Positions 7,446 through 16,230 of a stretch of DNA of 64,000 bases are shown here, in pieces. Under the pieces are notes generated by a model. It was not told where the DNA came from. It saw only the letters and a program-made list of their open reading frames with translations, and searched no databases. Position numbers and translations under genes: made by a program. The first letter of the stretch is position 1; each line of letters starts with the position of its first letter. Source of the stretch: Novosphingobium sp. (GTDB taxonomy: Bacteria; Pseudomonadota; Alphaproteobacteria; Sphingomonadales; Sphingomonadaceae); NCBI GenBank assembly GCA_017745295.1, contig JAGHZR010000004.1, forward strand, positions 235,959-299,958, written 5' to 3'.

Positions 7446-9665
7446 ATGACCGACTTCCTTCTCGAACTGCGCTCGCAGGAAATTCCGGCCCGCATGCAGG
7501 CCGGTGCCCGTGCCGACCTTGAAAAGCTGTTCCGCAAGGACATGGCCGCCGCCGGTGTCGCCGTGGGCGAGGTCACCGTATGGTCGACCCCGCGCCGTCT
7601 GGCGCTGATCGCGCGTGGGCTGCCGCTTGCCACCGAGGCGGTGCATGAGGAAACCAAGGGGCCTGCCACCAGCGCGCCGGAACAGGCGCTCGAAGGGTTC
7701 CTGCGCAAGACCGGCCTGACCAAGGACCAGCTTGAAGTCCGCGACCTCAAGGGCAAGGACACCTACTTCGCCGTCGTCGAGAAGCCCGGCCGCGCCGTGG
7801 CCGACGTGCTCGCCGAAGTGATCCCCGCGATCATCCGCAACTTCCCCTGGCCCAAGTCGCAGCGCTGGGGCGCGGCCTCGATCTCGACCGAGTCGCTGCG
7901 CTGGGTGCGCCCGCTCTCCGGCATCGTCGCGATCCTCGGCGAGGATCTGGTCGCATGCGAAGTGGGCGGCATCCGCTCGTCCTACGTGACGCTCGGCCAC
8001 CGCTTCCACGCGCCCGGCGAGATCACCATCGGCGGCGCGCACGACTATGCCGACAAGCTGCACCTCGCCCACGTCCTCGTGAACCACGAGGAGCGGCAGG
8101 ACATCGTGCACAGCAAGGCACGCGAAGCCGCCGCTGCCGCCGGTCTCGTGCTCGTCGAGGACGAAGGCCTCGTGATCGAGAACGCGGGCCTCACCGAATG
8201 GCCGGTGCCGCTGCTGGGCCGCTTCGAGGAGGACTTCCTGGAAGTTCCGCCCGAGACGATCCAGCTGACCGCGCGCGTGAACCAGAAGTATTTCGTCTGC
8301 GAAGACGCGGCAGGTTCGCTTGCCAACGCCTTCATTTGTACGGCAAATATCGTTGCGACCGATCATGGTGTGGCGATCGTCGACGGCAACCGCAAGGTCT
8401 TGGCCGCCCGTCTGTCGGACGCCCGCTTCTTCTGGCAGCAGGACCGCAAGACGCCGCTCTCGGCTCACGCCGAAAAGCTGGCGCGCATCACGTTCCACGA
8501 GAAGCTGGGCACCGTCGCCGACAAGGTCGAGCGCGTGGCAAAGCTGGCCGAATGGCTGGCGAGCGAAGGCGTGGTGCCGAACTGCGACCCCGTGCTCGCG
8601 CGTCAGGCGGCGGAACTCTGCAAGGCCGATCTCGTCACCGAGATGGTCGGAGAATTCCCTGAACTTCAGGGGCTTATGGGTGGTTATTACGCCCGCGCCG
8701 AAGGCCTGCCGGACGCCGTGGCCGATGCCATTCGCGATCACTACAAGCCGGTCGGGCAGGGCGACGAAGTCCCCACCGCGCCGGTGACTGTCGCGTTGGC
8801 GCTGGCAGACAAGCTGGACACGCTCGTCGGGTTCTTCCTGATTGATCAGCGGCCTACAGGATCTCGCGATCCGTTTGCTCTTCGCCGTGCTGCCCTCGGC
8901 ATTCTGGAAACACTCAACGTGAACCAGACGCGCATGGGGCTCTGGGCTGCGATTACTCGAGCACTTGCAGGTTTTACGGGTCAACTGCTCAACAGTGAAA
9001 CCTCAGAGGACGGCTTCCAAAAATATCAGGCCAACCAGAAAGCAGTCTTCGGGACTCTTCCTGATTTCTTCGCGGACCGCCTCAAGGTCCAGCAGAAGGA
9101 AGCCGGTGTCCGTCACGACCTAATCGACGCGGTCTTCGCGCTCGGCGGTGAGGACGATCTCGTTCGCCTGCTCGCTCGCGTCCATGCGCTCCAGGCATTC
9201 GTTTCGACCGACGACGGCGTGAACCTGCTGGCGGGCTACAAGCGCGCGGCCAATATCCTCAAGAAGGAAGACTGGCACGGCGTTGAGGGCGAGATTTCGC
9301 GCACCGGCGAGGAAGACCCGCTGGCCGGTGTCGAGGACCCCGATCTCGCCGAAGTGATCGCCGCCAAGATGGCGCACCGTCACGCCAGCGAGCAGGCGCC
9401 CGCCTATCAGGCCGAGCCTGCCGAACTGGCGCTGATCGAGGCCGTCACCTCGGCGGAAACCGAAGTGGCGCGGGCCGTCTCGGCGGAGGACTTCGCCGCC
9501 GCCATGACCGCGCTGGCCTCGCTTCGTGCGCCGATCGATGCGTTCTTCGAGCATGTTACCGTCAACGATGCCGATCCGCTCAAGCGTCAGGCCCGCCTGG
9601 CCCTGCTTGATCGCTTCCGCGCGGCAGTCCACAAGGTTGCGGACTTCTCGCGGATCGAAGGCTAG
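7446..9665 (+). CDS. glyS: Glycine--tRNA ligase beta subunit
   Basis: The tRNA-binding beta subunit of heterotetrameric glycyl-tRNA synthetase, 739 residues. It opens with FLLELRSQEIPARMQ, the characteristic beta-subunit N-terminus, and contains the VNQKYFVC and HEKLGTVADKVERV (HD-like) segments. The C-terminal part from about residue 580 is the anticodon-binding region with FFEHVTVNDADP. The start ATG at 7446 follows directly after the intergenic inverted repeat. Co-operonic with glyQ. Confidence 0.98.
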   Translation: MTDFLLELRSQEIPARMQAGARADLEKLFRKDMAAAGVAVGEVTVWSTPRRLALIARGLPLATEAVHEETKGPATSAPEQALEGFLRKTGLTKDQLEVRDLKGKDTYFAVVEKPGRAVADVLAEVIPAIIRNFPWPKSQRWGAASISTESLRWVRPLSGIVAILGEDLVACEVGGIRSSYVTLGHRFHAPGEITIGGAHDYADKLHLAHVLVNHEERQDIVHSKAREAAAAAGLVLVEDEGLVIENAGLTEWPVPLLGRFEEDFLEVPPETIQLTARVNQKYFVCEDAAGSLANAFICTANIVATDHGVAIVDGNRKVLAARLSDARFFWQQDRKTPLSAHAEKLARITFHEKLGTVADKVERVAKLAEWLASEGVVPNCDPVLARQAAELCKADLVTEMVGEFPELQGLMGGYYARAEGLPDAVADAIRDHYKPVGQGDEVPTAPVTVALALADKLDTLVGFFLIDQRPTGSRDPFALRRAALGILETLNVNQTRMGLWAAITRALAGFTGQLLNSETSEDGFQKYQANQKAVFGTLPDFFADRLKVQQKEAGVRHDLIDAVFALGGEDDLVRLLARVHALQAFVSTDDGVNLLAGYKRAANILKKEDWHGVEGEISRTGEEDPLAGVEDPDLAEVIAAKMAHRHASEQAPAYQAEPAELALIEAVTSAETEVARAVSAEDFAAAMTALASLRAPIDAFFEHVTVNDADPLKRQARLALLDRFRAAVHKVADFSRIEG

Positions 9666-9722
9666 GTATCTGACCCCGGCTTCGCGGAATGTCGAAAAGA
9701 CAGGAAGGGAAGCCGGGGATCG

Positions 9723-12386
9723 ATGAACAGGCAGGTCTACACGTTCGGCGGCGCTGCGCTGCATGAGGACGCGCGCGCCCGCGATAAAGTCGTCGTCGGC
9801 GGCAAGGGCGCCAACCTTGCGGAAATGGCCGGCATCGGACTGCCGGTGCCGCCGGGCTTCACGATCACCACCGAGGAATGCGTGAAGTACCTTGCCGAGG
9901 GCGGGGACTTTTTGGACGATCTGCGATCCGATGTGTCGCAGGCGCTGAGCCATATCGAGCAGACCGTCGGCAAGCGCTTCGGCGATGCGGCTGATCCATT
10001 GCTGGTCTCGGTGCGCTCGGGCGCGCAGGTTTCGATGCCGGGCATGATGGACACCGTGCTCAATCTCGGCCTCAACGATGCGACCGTCGAAGGGCTGAGC
10101 ACGGTGTCTGGCGACGCGCGTTTCGCCTGGGACAGCTATCGCCGCTTCATCCAGATGTATTCCGATGTCGTCCTCGGTCTCGATCACGGGCGCTTCGAGG
10201 AGGCGCTCGAAATCGTCAAGGAAGACAACGGCTACATGAACGATGTCGAACTCGCGGCGTCCGACTGGCAGGCCATCGTCCGCGAGTACAAGGGCATCGT
10301 CGAGCAGGAACTCGGCCGCCCGTTCCCGCAGGACGTGCAGGAACAGCTCTGGGGCGCGATCCGCGCAGTGTTCGATTCCTGGGATTCCGACCGCGCCAAG
10401 GTCTATCGCCGGTTGAACGACATTCCTGGTGACTGGGGCACGGCGGTCAATGTCCAGGCCATGGTATTCGGCAACAGGGGCGACACTTCGGCCACCGGGG
10501 TGGCCTTCACCCGCGATCCGGCGACCGGCGAGAAGGCCTATTACGGTGAGTGGCTGGTCAATGCCCAGGGCGAGGATGTCGTCGCCGGTATCCGCACGCC
10601 GCAGTACCTGACCAGAGCCGCCCGCGAGCGCGCCGGGGCCAGGCCGCTGTCGATGGAAGAGGCGATGCCCGAGGCTTACGGCGAACTGGCCGAGGTGTTC
10701 GAGCTGCTGGAAAAGCACTACCGTGACATGCAGGACATCGAGTTCACCGTCGAGCGCGGCAAGCTCTGGATGCTCCAGACCCGCTCAGGCAAGCGCACCG
10801 CCAAGGCCGCGCTGAAGATGGCGGTGGACATGGTCGAGGAAGGCCTGATCGACGAGGCCACCGCGATCCGCCGCGTCGATCCGATGGCGCTCGACCAGTT
10901 GCTGCACCCGACGCTCGATCCCAAGGCGCCGCGTGATATTCTCGGCAAGGGGCTGCCCGCCTCGCCGGGGGCGGCCTCGGGAGCAATCGTGCTCGATGCC
11001 GATACGGCGGAGAAGCGGGCGGAACGCGGCGACGCAGTGATCCTCGTGCGGGTCGAGACCAGCCCGGAGGACATTCACGGCATGCACGCGGCGCGGGGTA
11101 TCCTGACCGCGCGGGGCGGCATGACCAGCCATGCGGCGGTCGTCGCGCGCGGGATGGGGCGGCCTTGCGTATCGGGTGCCTCGGGCCTGTCCATCGACAT
11201 GAAGACCCGCAGCTTGCGCATGGGTCGCCGCGAGTTTCGCGAGGGCGACGTAATCACGCTCGACGGCTCGACCGGCGAGATCATGGCCGGCGAAGTGCCG
11301 ACCATCGAGCCGGAACTGGCGGGCGACTTCGGCACGCTCATGGTCTGGGCGGACCGGCATCGTCGCATGAAAGTGCGCACCAATGCCGAGACCCCGGCGG
11401 ATTGCCGCATGGCCCGCCAGTTCGGCGCCGAGGGTATCGGCTTGTGCCGCACCGAGCACATGTTCTTTGACGCGGGCCGCATCTCGGCGGTCCGGCAGAT
11501 GATCCTCGCTGAAGATGAGGCCGCCCGCCGTGCGGCGCTGGACAAGTTGCTGCCCGAGCAGCGCGCGGACTTCATCGCGATCTTCGAGGTCATGGCGGGG
11601 CTGCCGGTGACGATCCGCCTGCTCGATCCGCCGCTCCACGAATTCCTGCCGCACGGAGATGCCGAGTTCGCGGAGCTTTCGGAAAGCATCGGCATCGGCG
11701 TCGATACGCTGCGGCGCCGGGCGGAGGAACTCCATGAATTCAACCCGATGCTGGGGCATCGCGGTTGCCGGCTCGGCATTACCTTCCCGGAAATCTACGA
11801 GATGCAGGCCCGCGCGATCTTCGAGGCGGCCTGCGAGGTCGCAGCGGCTTCGGGCGAAGCGATCGTGCCGGAAGTGATGATCCCGCTCGTAGCCACCCGG
11901 CGTGAGTTGCAGATCCTCAGAAAAGTGGTGGACGAGACCGCCGCCAAGGTCTTTGCCGAGAAGGGCCGGACGCTGGAATACATGGTCGGCACGATGATCG
12001 AACTGCCCCGTGCCGCGCTGATGGCGGGCGAGATCGCCGAGGAAGCCCGGTTCTTCTCGTTCGGCACAAACGACCTGACACAGACCACGCTCGGCGTCTC
12101 CCGCGACGATGCCGCACGGTTCCTCAGCCCTTACGTTGAGAAGGGGATATACCCGCGCGATCCTTTCGTCAGCCTCGATGTCGAGGGAGTTGGTCAGCTC
12201 GTGCAGATGGGGGCGGAGCGCGGGCGGGCGACCGATCCTGCGCTCAAACTCGGCATCTGCGGCGAACATGGCGGGGACCCGGCCTCGATTGCGTTCTGCG
12301 AGAAAGTGGGGCTGGACTACGTCTCGGCATCGCCGTTCCGCGTGCCGATAGCGAGGCTGGCGGCGGCGCAGGCCGCTTTGGGATGA
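9723..12386 (+). CDS. ppdK: Pyruvate, phosphate dikinase
   Basis: Interconverts ATP, phosphate and pyruvate with AMP, diphosphate and phosphoenolpyruvate, allowing gluconeogenic PEP formation. The 887-residue length fits. The nucleotide-binding domain begins GGKGANLAEMAGIGLPVPPG. The central swivelling domain carries the phosphohistidine in GGMTSHAAVVARGMGRPC (His470). The C-terminal PEP/pyruvate barrel has GIGLCRTEHMFF and ends with the GICGEHGGDP active-site motif. It starts 57 bp after glyS and ends at a strong terminator. Confidence 0.98.
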   Translation: MNRQVYTFGGAALHEDARARDKVVVGGKGANLAEMAGIGLPVPPGFTITTEECVKYLAEGGDFLDDLRSDVSQALSHIEQTVGKRFGDAADPLLVSVRSGAQVSMPGMMDTVLNLGLNDATVEGLSTVSGDARFAWDSYRRFIQMYSDVVLGLDHGRFEEALEIVKEDNGYMNDVELAASDWQAIVREYKGIVEQELGRPFPQDVQEQLWGAIRAVFDSWDSDRAKVYRRLNDIPGDWGTAVNVQAMVFGNRGDTSATGVAFTRDPATGEKAYYGEWLVNAQGEDVVAGIRTPQYLTRAARERAGARPLSMEEAMPEAYGELAEVFELLEKHYRDMQDIEFTVERGKLWMLQTRSGKRTAKAALKMAVDMVEEGLIDEATAIRRVDPMALDQLLHPTLDPKAPRDILGKGLPASPGAASGAIVLDADTAEKRAERGDAVILVRVETSPEDIHGMHAARGILTARGGMTSHAAVVARGMGRPCVSGASGLSIDMKTRSLRMGRREFREGDVITLDGSTGEIMAGEVPTIEPELAGDFGTLMVWADRHRRMKVRTNAETPADCRMARQFGAEGIGLCRTEHMFFDAGRISAVRQMILAEDEAARRAALDKLLPEQRADFIAIFEVMAGLPVTIRLLDPPLHEFLPHGDAEFAELSESIGIGVDTLRRRAEELHEFNPMLGHRGCRLGITFPEIYEMQARAIFEAACEVAAASGEAIVPEVMIPLVATRRELQILRKVVDETAAKVFAEKGRTLEYMVGTMIELPRAALMAGEIAEEARFFSFGTNDLTQTTLGVSRDDAARFLSPYVEKGIYPRDPFVSLDVEGVGQLVQMGAERGRATDPALKLGICGEHGGDPASIAFCEKVGLDYVSASPFRVPIARLAAAQAALG

Positions 12387-12390
12387 CAGC

Positions 12391-12421
12391 AAAAGGCCGG
12401 AAGCTCGCTTCCGGCCTTTTT
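12391..12421. terminator. Bidirectional Rho-independent terminator, ppdK / methyltransferase
   Basis: A perfect 13-bp stem (12391-12403 with 12408-12420) with a CTCG loop. A-run and T-run flanks allow termination on both strands. It sits between the convergent ppdK stop (12386) and the methyltransferase stop (12423). Confidence 0.93.
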
Positions 12422-12422
12422 G

Positions 12423-13181
12423 TTATTTCTTCCAACCGGATAGGGTCAGGATTTCGAACTTTTCGACGGTTCGCCCGTTGTCTCCGGCAGCGGCGAAGGC
12501 CTCCCGCGCCCGCAACAGGGCGGCTTTGCCCAGCACCGGCGGAGCATCGGCCAGTACGCCGCCGATGGCCTGGGCGCGAATGTCGCCGACAAGCCTTTCG
12601 AGGCTGCGGAAACCGACTTGCAGGGCGCGCTGATCGATCACCGGATCGGCAAAGAGCGTGCGCTGGAGCAGCTGCCCGCCCGCCCGCACGTCGACCATCG
12701 GATGGACCCGTGCCGCCGGGCGGTCGCCGTCGGCGGCCAGCATGACGTCGCGCAGGATCGGCAGGCTTCCCGCCGAAAGGAAGCTGGCGATCATCATCCC
12801 GCCCGGCGCCAGAGCCTTGCGGATATGGACGAGCGCCCCCGGCAGGTCGTTGACGGTGTCGAGCGTGCCGAGGCTGGCGATCAGGTCGAAGCCTTCGAAT
12901 GGGTACGGCGCTTCCTCGTCGAAGCCCTCGGCCGGCTCCAGTTGCGTGACCTCTACGCCCTGCGCGGCGAGCGCGCCGGCAAGGGCGCCGGTCCAGTCGC
13001 CCACGACCAGCGCGCGTTTCGGTTCGAAGCGCAGGAAGGAGAGGCGGTCGAGCACGTCTTCCACCATGTCGTCGTGCAGATAGTGCGGCGCCTCAGGAAG
13101 CCGCTGGGCGGCGAGGGCGCGGCGGCGGGCGGCGCGGCGGCGGGCGGGCGAGAAGATGGAGGGGGGAGCTTTGCTGGCCAT
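12423..13181 (-). CDS. SAM-dependent methyltransferase, BioC/NDUFAF5-like
   Basis: A 252-residue class I methyltransferase. A basic N-terminus (RRRAARRRALAAQ) precedes a Rossmann core in which ALVVGDWTGALAGALAAQG (about residues 57-75) replaces the canonical GxGxG loop. LIASLGTLDTVNDLPGALVHIRKAL is the post-II to III region. It resembles the alphaproteobacterial BioC-like proteins related to the mitochondrial complex I assembly factor NDUFAF5; that relation is my recollection of the family and the substrate cannot be read from sequence. Divergent from comF, a neighbour it commonly has in this class. Confidence 0.75.
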   Translation of the reverse strand: MASKAPPSIFSPARRRAARRRALAAQRLPEAPHYLHDDMVEDVLDRLSFLRFEPKRALVVGDWTGALAGALAAQGVEVTQLEPAEGFDEEAPYPFEGFDLIASLGTLDTVNDLPGALVHIRKALAPGGMMIASFLSAGSLPILRDVMLAADGDRPAARVHPMVDVRAGGQLLQRTLFADPVIDQRALQVGFRSLERLVGDIRAQAIGGVLADAPPVLGKAALLRAREAFAAAGDNGRTVEKFEILTLSGWKK

Positions 13182-13287
13182 GACCGCCCCCTGCCGCTTT
13201 GCGCGCCGTCGCGCAATCGCTCTTCCTGCAAGCGGGTTAACGTCTTGTAGCTTGCCGGTAGAGGATCGGCGGCTAGCCTTGGCAGAG

Positions 13288-14043
13288 ATGACCCTCGCCC
13301 GTGCCCTCGAACCGCTCGTCGATCTGATCTTTCCGCCGCGCTGTCCGCTGTGCGGGGCAGGGCTGAGCAGTCATGGCGGCCTTTGCGCGGGCTGTTGGAG
13401 CGAACTGGCGATCCCCGGCGAACCCTGCTGCGCGGCCTGCTCGCGTCCGTTTGGCGAGGGCGTGCCGGAAGGCGCGGTCTGCGCGCCCTGTCTGGGCGAT
13501 CCGCCGCGCCATGACGGCATTGCCGCCGCCACGCTCTACAACCCGGCCTCACGCAAGCTGGTCCTGGCGCTGAAGCACAGTAATCGCCTTTCGCATGCCC
13601 GGTTCATGGCCCGATTGATCGGCGCCAAGCTGCCTTTCGTGGATGAGACATGGCTGATCGTCCCGGTCCCGCTGCACCGCTGGCGCATCTGGCGGCGCGG
13701 CTACAACCAGGCGGCGGAACTGGCGCGCGAAATCGCGCGCTCTACTGGCGGGGTGCTGGCCGTCGACATGTTGGAGCGCCGCAAGCCTACGCCGTCGCTG
13801 GGAGGCCTTGGCAAAGCGGCGCGAAAACGCGTGCTTTCCGGTGCTATCGCGGTCCGTACTTCGCGAAAGCCCTTGCTGAAGGCGGCGCAGGTTCTGCTGG
13901 TGGACGACGTGCTGACAAGCGGCGCCACCAGTGATGCCTGCGTCTCTCGCCTCAAGCGAGCCGGCGCGCGAAAAGTGGTGATTGCCTGTTTCGCGCGGGT
14001 GCTGAACGAAGCGCTGGACGATGTACGCGGTGATGGTGTCTGA
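13288..14043 (+). CDS. comF: ComF family phosphoribosyltransferase-like protein
   Basis: A 251-residue ComF/GntX-type protein. It has an N-terminal zinc-binding region with pairs CPLC, CAGC, CAAC and CAPC between residues about 20 and 75, then a PRTase domain with the PRPP-loop VLLVDDVLTSGATSDAC at about residues 200-216. The start ATG at 13288 places the Cys cluster near the N-terminus as in the family; the longer frame from 13156 would overlap the divergent promoter region. In naturally competent bacteria ComF helps DNA uptake; elsewhere the role is unclear. Confidence 0.9.
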   Translation: MTLARALEPLVDLIFPPRCPLCGAGLSSHGGLCAGCWSELAIPGEPCCAACSRPFGEGVPEGAVCAPCLGDPPRHDGIAAATLYNPASRKLVLALKHSNRLSHARFMARLIGAKLPFVDETWLIVPVPLHRWRIWRRGYNQAAELAREIARSTGGVLAVDMLERRKPTPSLGGLGKAARKRVLSGAIAVRTSRKPLLKAAQVLLVDDVLTSGATSDACVSRLKRAGARKVVIACFARVLNEALDDVRGDGV

Positions 14044-14056
14044 AACGCAAAAGAAA

Positions 14057-14083
14057 ACGCCCGGAACTTGCGGCTCCGGGCGT
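14057..14083 (-). terminator. Rho-independent terminator reading the minus strand
   Basis: A 9-bp GC stem (ACGCCCGGA at 14057-14065 with TCCGGGCGT at 14075-14083) and a 9-nt loop. On the minus strand the stem is followed by TTTTCTTTT, a good termination signal. On the plus strand there is no T run, so it fits comF poorly. No protein-coding minus-strand gene lies upstream within 300 bp, which suggests a non-coding transcript. Confidence 0.6.
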
Positions 14084-14260
14084 CCTCGTGACGAAACTGT
14101 TGAGCCCTGCATAGCAGTTCGGCGGTCCCCCTGTCGGCCGCCTGGCCCGATCCCTCATTACCTGAAACCAGACCACCCGAAAGTATTCCGGCCTTGTTCC
14201 CTGAACCGTGGCGCTTGTATCAGCGACCTATGGATCAGCAGCAACCCCCAGCTGCAAGAC
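14084..14260 (-). ncRNA. Candidate structured RNA between comF and hisI
   Basis: The 340-bp gap between comF and hisI has no convincing protein-coding frame on either strand. On the minus strand it ends at a clear intrinsic terminator (14057-14083). By eye this strand can form nested long-range pairs, for example GUCUGG with CCAGGC, GGCC with GGCC, and GGUUC with GGACC within about 14100-14205, giving an irregular rod. A 6S-like RNA is one possibility to test. I could not recognise the hallmark sequences of 6S, SRP RNA, RNase P RNA or tmRNA, so the boundaries and identity are guesses. Confidence 0.3.
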
Positions 14261-14383
14261 GACAATCCTACGAAACCGCGGGGTTGAAAAGAGGGACTGC
14301 GCGGCTACGAGGATTTTGGTCAACGGCTGTGGTTATCGTGCAACAACGGCGTCCAATGAATTCAATTCGGAGAAATTTCCGGC

Positions 14384-14761
14384 ATGTCCGAAGTAAGCAA
14401 AGCTGAACGCGAACTGGGAACGTCCTTCCTTCCGCGATTCGATGCCCAGGGTCTGCTGATTGCGATCGCCGTCGATTCGCAAACGCGGGACATCCTGATG
14501 GTCGCCTATATGAACGCCGAGGCGCTCGAGAAGACGCGCGAAACGGGGCTGGCCCATTTCCACTCGCGCTCGCGCGGCAAGCTCTGGCTGAAGGGCGAGA
14601 CTTCCGGGCATTTCCTGCGCGTCGAGGACGTGCTGGTCGATTGCGATCAGGACGCGATAGAACTGCGCGTGCGGCCCGAAGGTCCGGCCTGCCATACCGG
14701 CGCGAGAAGCTGTTTTTACAGGAAGTTATCCGGCGATTCCCTGATTCGCGTCTCGGAATAG
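14384..14761 (+). CDS. hisI: Phosphoribosyl-AMP cyclohydrolase
   Basis: Third step of histidine synthesis: opens the purine ring of phosphoribosyl-AMP. The 125-residue stand-alone cyclohydrolase (no HisE fusion) shows MVAYMNAEALEKT, the HFHSRSRGKLWLKGETSGH block, and the metal-binding DCDQDA and CHTGARSCFYR motifs near residues 85-112. The start ATG at 14384 has a GGAG ribosome site about 11 nt upstream. No other his gene is adjacent. Confidence 0.97.
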   Translation: MSEVSKAERELGTSFLPRFDAQGLLIAIAVDSQTRDILMVAYMNAEALEKTRETGLAHFHSRSRGKLWLKGETSGHFLRVEDVLVDCDQDAIELRVRPEGPACHTGARSCFYRKLSGDSLIRVSE

Positions 14762-15159
14762 GCGGTTAGCAGGCGATCGAATAACCGAAGTAACGCAACC
14801 CGGTTCTTTGCCCGGAGAACATGGACTTATTGTGCTGATTTCAAAATTAACCAAGGAATCAGCATGTTCCTTTGAGCACCATTGAGCGGATGGAGCGGAC
14901 GGATCGTCGCAATCGGCTCGCAACAGGTCTTCGACGAAGGAACTATCCGGCTCGACAGGGTGCAAGGGCTTTCCTTGGCCGTGCCCGTCCTACGAAAAAA
15001 ATCGTTGAACGGCGGAGGCTTTGGTCGGTGCTTCGTGCCCCACGTACCGATTGGCGGCTCTGTCTGCTTTCGGGTTGCCGCGTTTTCGGGGCAGGCCGGT
15101 GATGAGGAGATGGGTGCCCTGCCGGGTGCCTGGGGCACATGAATGGAAGGGAAGCATCA
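14762..15159. other. Non-coding gap upstream of the SWGNI-repeat gene
   Basis: About 400 bp with no supported gene. One small inverted repeat is visible: TGCTGATT at 14833-14840 and its complement at 14857-14864, separated by 16 nt. It could be an operator or a weak hairpin. The region presumably contains the promoter and leader of the small exported protein that starts at 15160, but I see no clear -35/-10 pair. Confidence 0.4.
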
Positions 15160-15456
15160 ATGAAGCACAAAGCGTTGATAGCGGCCGTGGCGTTGGGACT
15201 GTCCGCAGTTCCAACGGGGGCCATGGCAATAACGCCGTCCTCCAGTAATTTCCCCAGCGGTATCCCGTCGTCGATTCTGTCGGCGCTTGCGGGTCTGGGG
15301 AACGCCAGCTGGGGCAATATCAGCTGGGGTAATATCAGCTGGGGCAGCACCGGTCCCGGTGGCGCCAGCTGGGGTAACATCAGCTGGGGCAACATCAGCT
15401 GGGGCAACATCCCCGGCGGTTGGGATCCGGACGACGGCAAGTCGGACGGCTGCTGA
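15160..15456 (+). CDS. Small exported SWGNI pentapeptide-repeat protein
   Basis: A 98-residue protein of no family I recognise. The start ATG at 15160 has a GGAAGGGAAGC ribosome site; an in-frame ATG at 15139 would only lengthen the N-terminus. Residues 1-23 form a clean signal peptide ending AMA. The mature part starts Ser/Pro-rich, then carries six SWG units in two triads (Trp51, 56, 61 and Trp71, 76, 81) with exact 5-residue spacing and consensus SWGNI, separated by STGPGGA. It ends with an acidic tail and a C-terminal Cys98. The underlying DNA is a 15-bp tandem repeat. WG-containing short repeats occur as tails in some secreted S8 peptidases; here they stand alone. No operon partner. Confidence 0.75.
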   Translation: MKHKALIAAVALGLSAVPTGAMAITPSSSNFPSGIPSSILSALAGLGNASWGNISWGNISWGSTGPGGASWGNISWGNISWGNIPGGWDPDDGKSDGC

Positions 15457-15519
15457 GCTGACGGCTTGACCACCGTGGCCGTCCTTTGCGGGACGGCCAC
15501 GGCTTGGAAAGATATCCGT

Positions 15520-16230
15520 TCAGGCGTTCAGGATCTCATCGAAGAACGCGAGCAGCGCGGCCCAGCTCTGGCGGTCGGCGCTGGCATCATAGCCGATCGC
15601 GGCCATTCCGCGCTCATCGCTGCCCGGATCGGTGAAGCCGTGGCGCACCCCCGAATAGGCATGGAAATGCCAGTTCGCACCCGCCCGGTCCATTTCCTCC
15701 CAGAAACCGATCACCTGCTCGCGGGGGACCAGCGGGTCGGCATCGCCGTGACAGACCAGTATGCGCGGCTTGACCATGCCCGGTTCGGCCGAAGCGGCGG
15801 TAGACAGCGTGCCGTGGAAGCTGACCGCAGCGGCAAGATCCTCGCCGCCGCGCGCGGCCTCCAGAACGGCCTGGCCGCCCATGCAGTAGCCGATCCCGAG
15901 CATCGGCAGACCGCCCGCTTCTGGAAGCGCGCGCAAGGTCGCGATGGCGGCGGCGATGCGGGCACGGTAGTGGTCGTTGTCGGCCCGCAGCTTCTCGGCC
16001 ATCGGGAACGAGGCTTCGAAGCTGGCGACCGGCTCGCCGTAGAAATCCGCCACCATGACCAGATAGCCGAGATCGGCCAGCATCCTGGCGCGGCGCTCCA
16101 TCGGCGCGTTGAAGTTGGCAATCGTCGGGAACAGGATCACCGCGGCGCGCGGCGATCCTTCGGGACGGGCGAGGTGGCCGGTCAGGTCCCGACCGGCGTG
16201 GCTATAGGCAATCGTTTCGAGCATGGTCAT
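15520..16230 (-). CDS. Dienelactone hydrolase family protein
   Basis: Alpha/beta hydrolase, 236 residues, with the DLH-type cysteine nucleophile in GIGYCMGG (Cys116), Asp165 in HGDADPLVP and His197 in RHGFTD, a complete Cys-Asp-His triad. Members hydrolyse dienelactones or related esters; the true substrate is unknown. The start ATG at 16230 overlaps the cysK stop in an ATGA arrangement, implying translational coupling as the last gene of the MFS-cysK-hydrolase operon. Nothing nearby suggests a chlorocatechol pathway. Confidence 0.88.
   Translation of the reverse strand: MTMLETIAYSHAGRDLTGHLARPEGSPRAAVILFPTIANFNAPMERRARMLADLGYLVMVADFYGEPVASFEASFPMAEKLRADNDHYRARIAAAIATLRALPEAGGLPMLGIGYCMGGQAVLEAARGGEDLAAAVSFHGTLSTAASAEPGMVKPRILVCHGDADPLVPREQVIGFWEEMDRAGANWHFHAYSGVRHGFTDPGSDERGMAAIGYDASADRQSWAALLAFFDEILNA

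Noticed and set aside
14208..14396. 62-residue plus-strand frame upstream of hisI
   Set aside because: No ribosome site, no signal or motif, and several overlapping frames of similar length; looks like chance.
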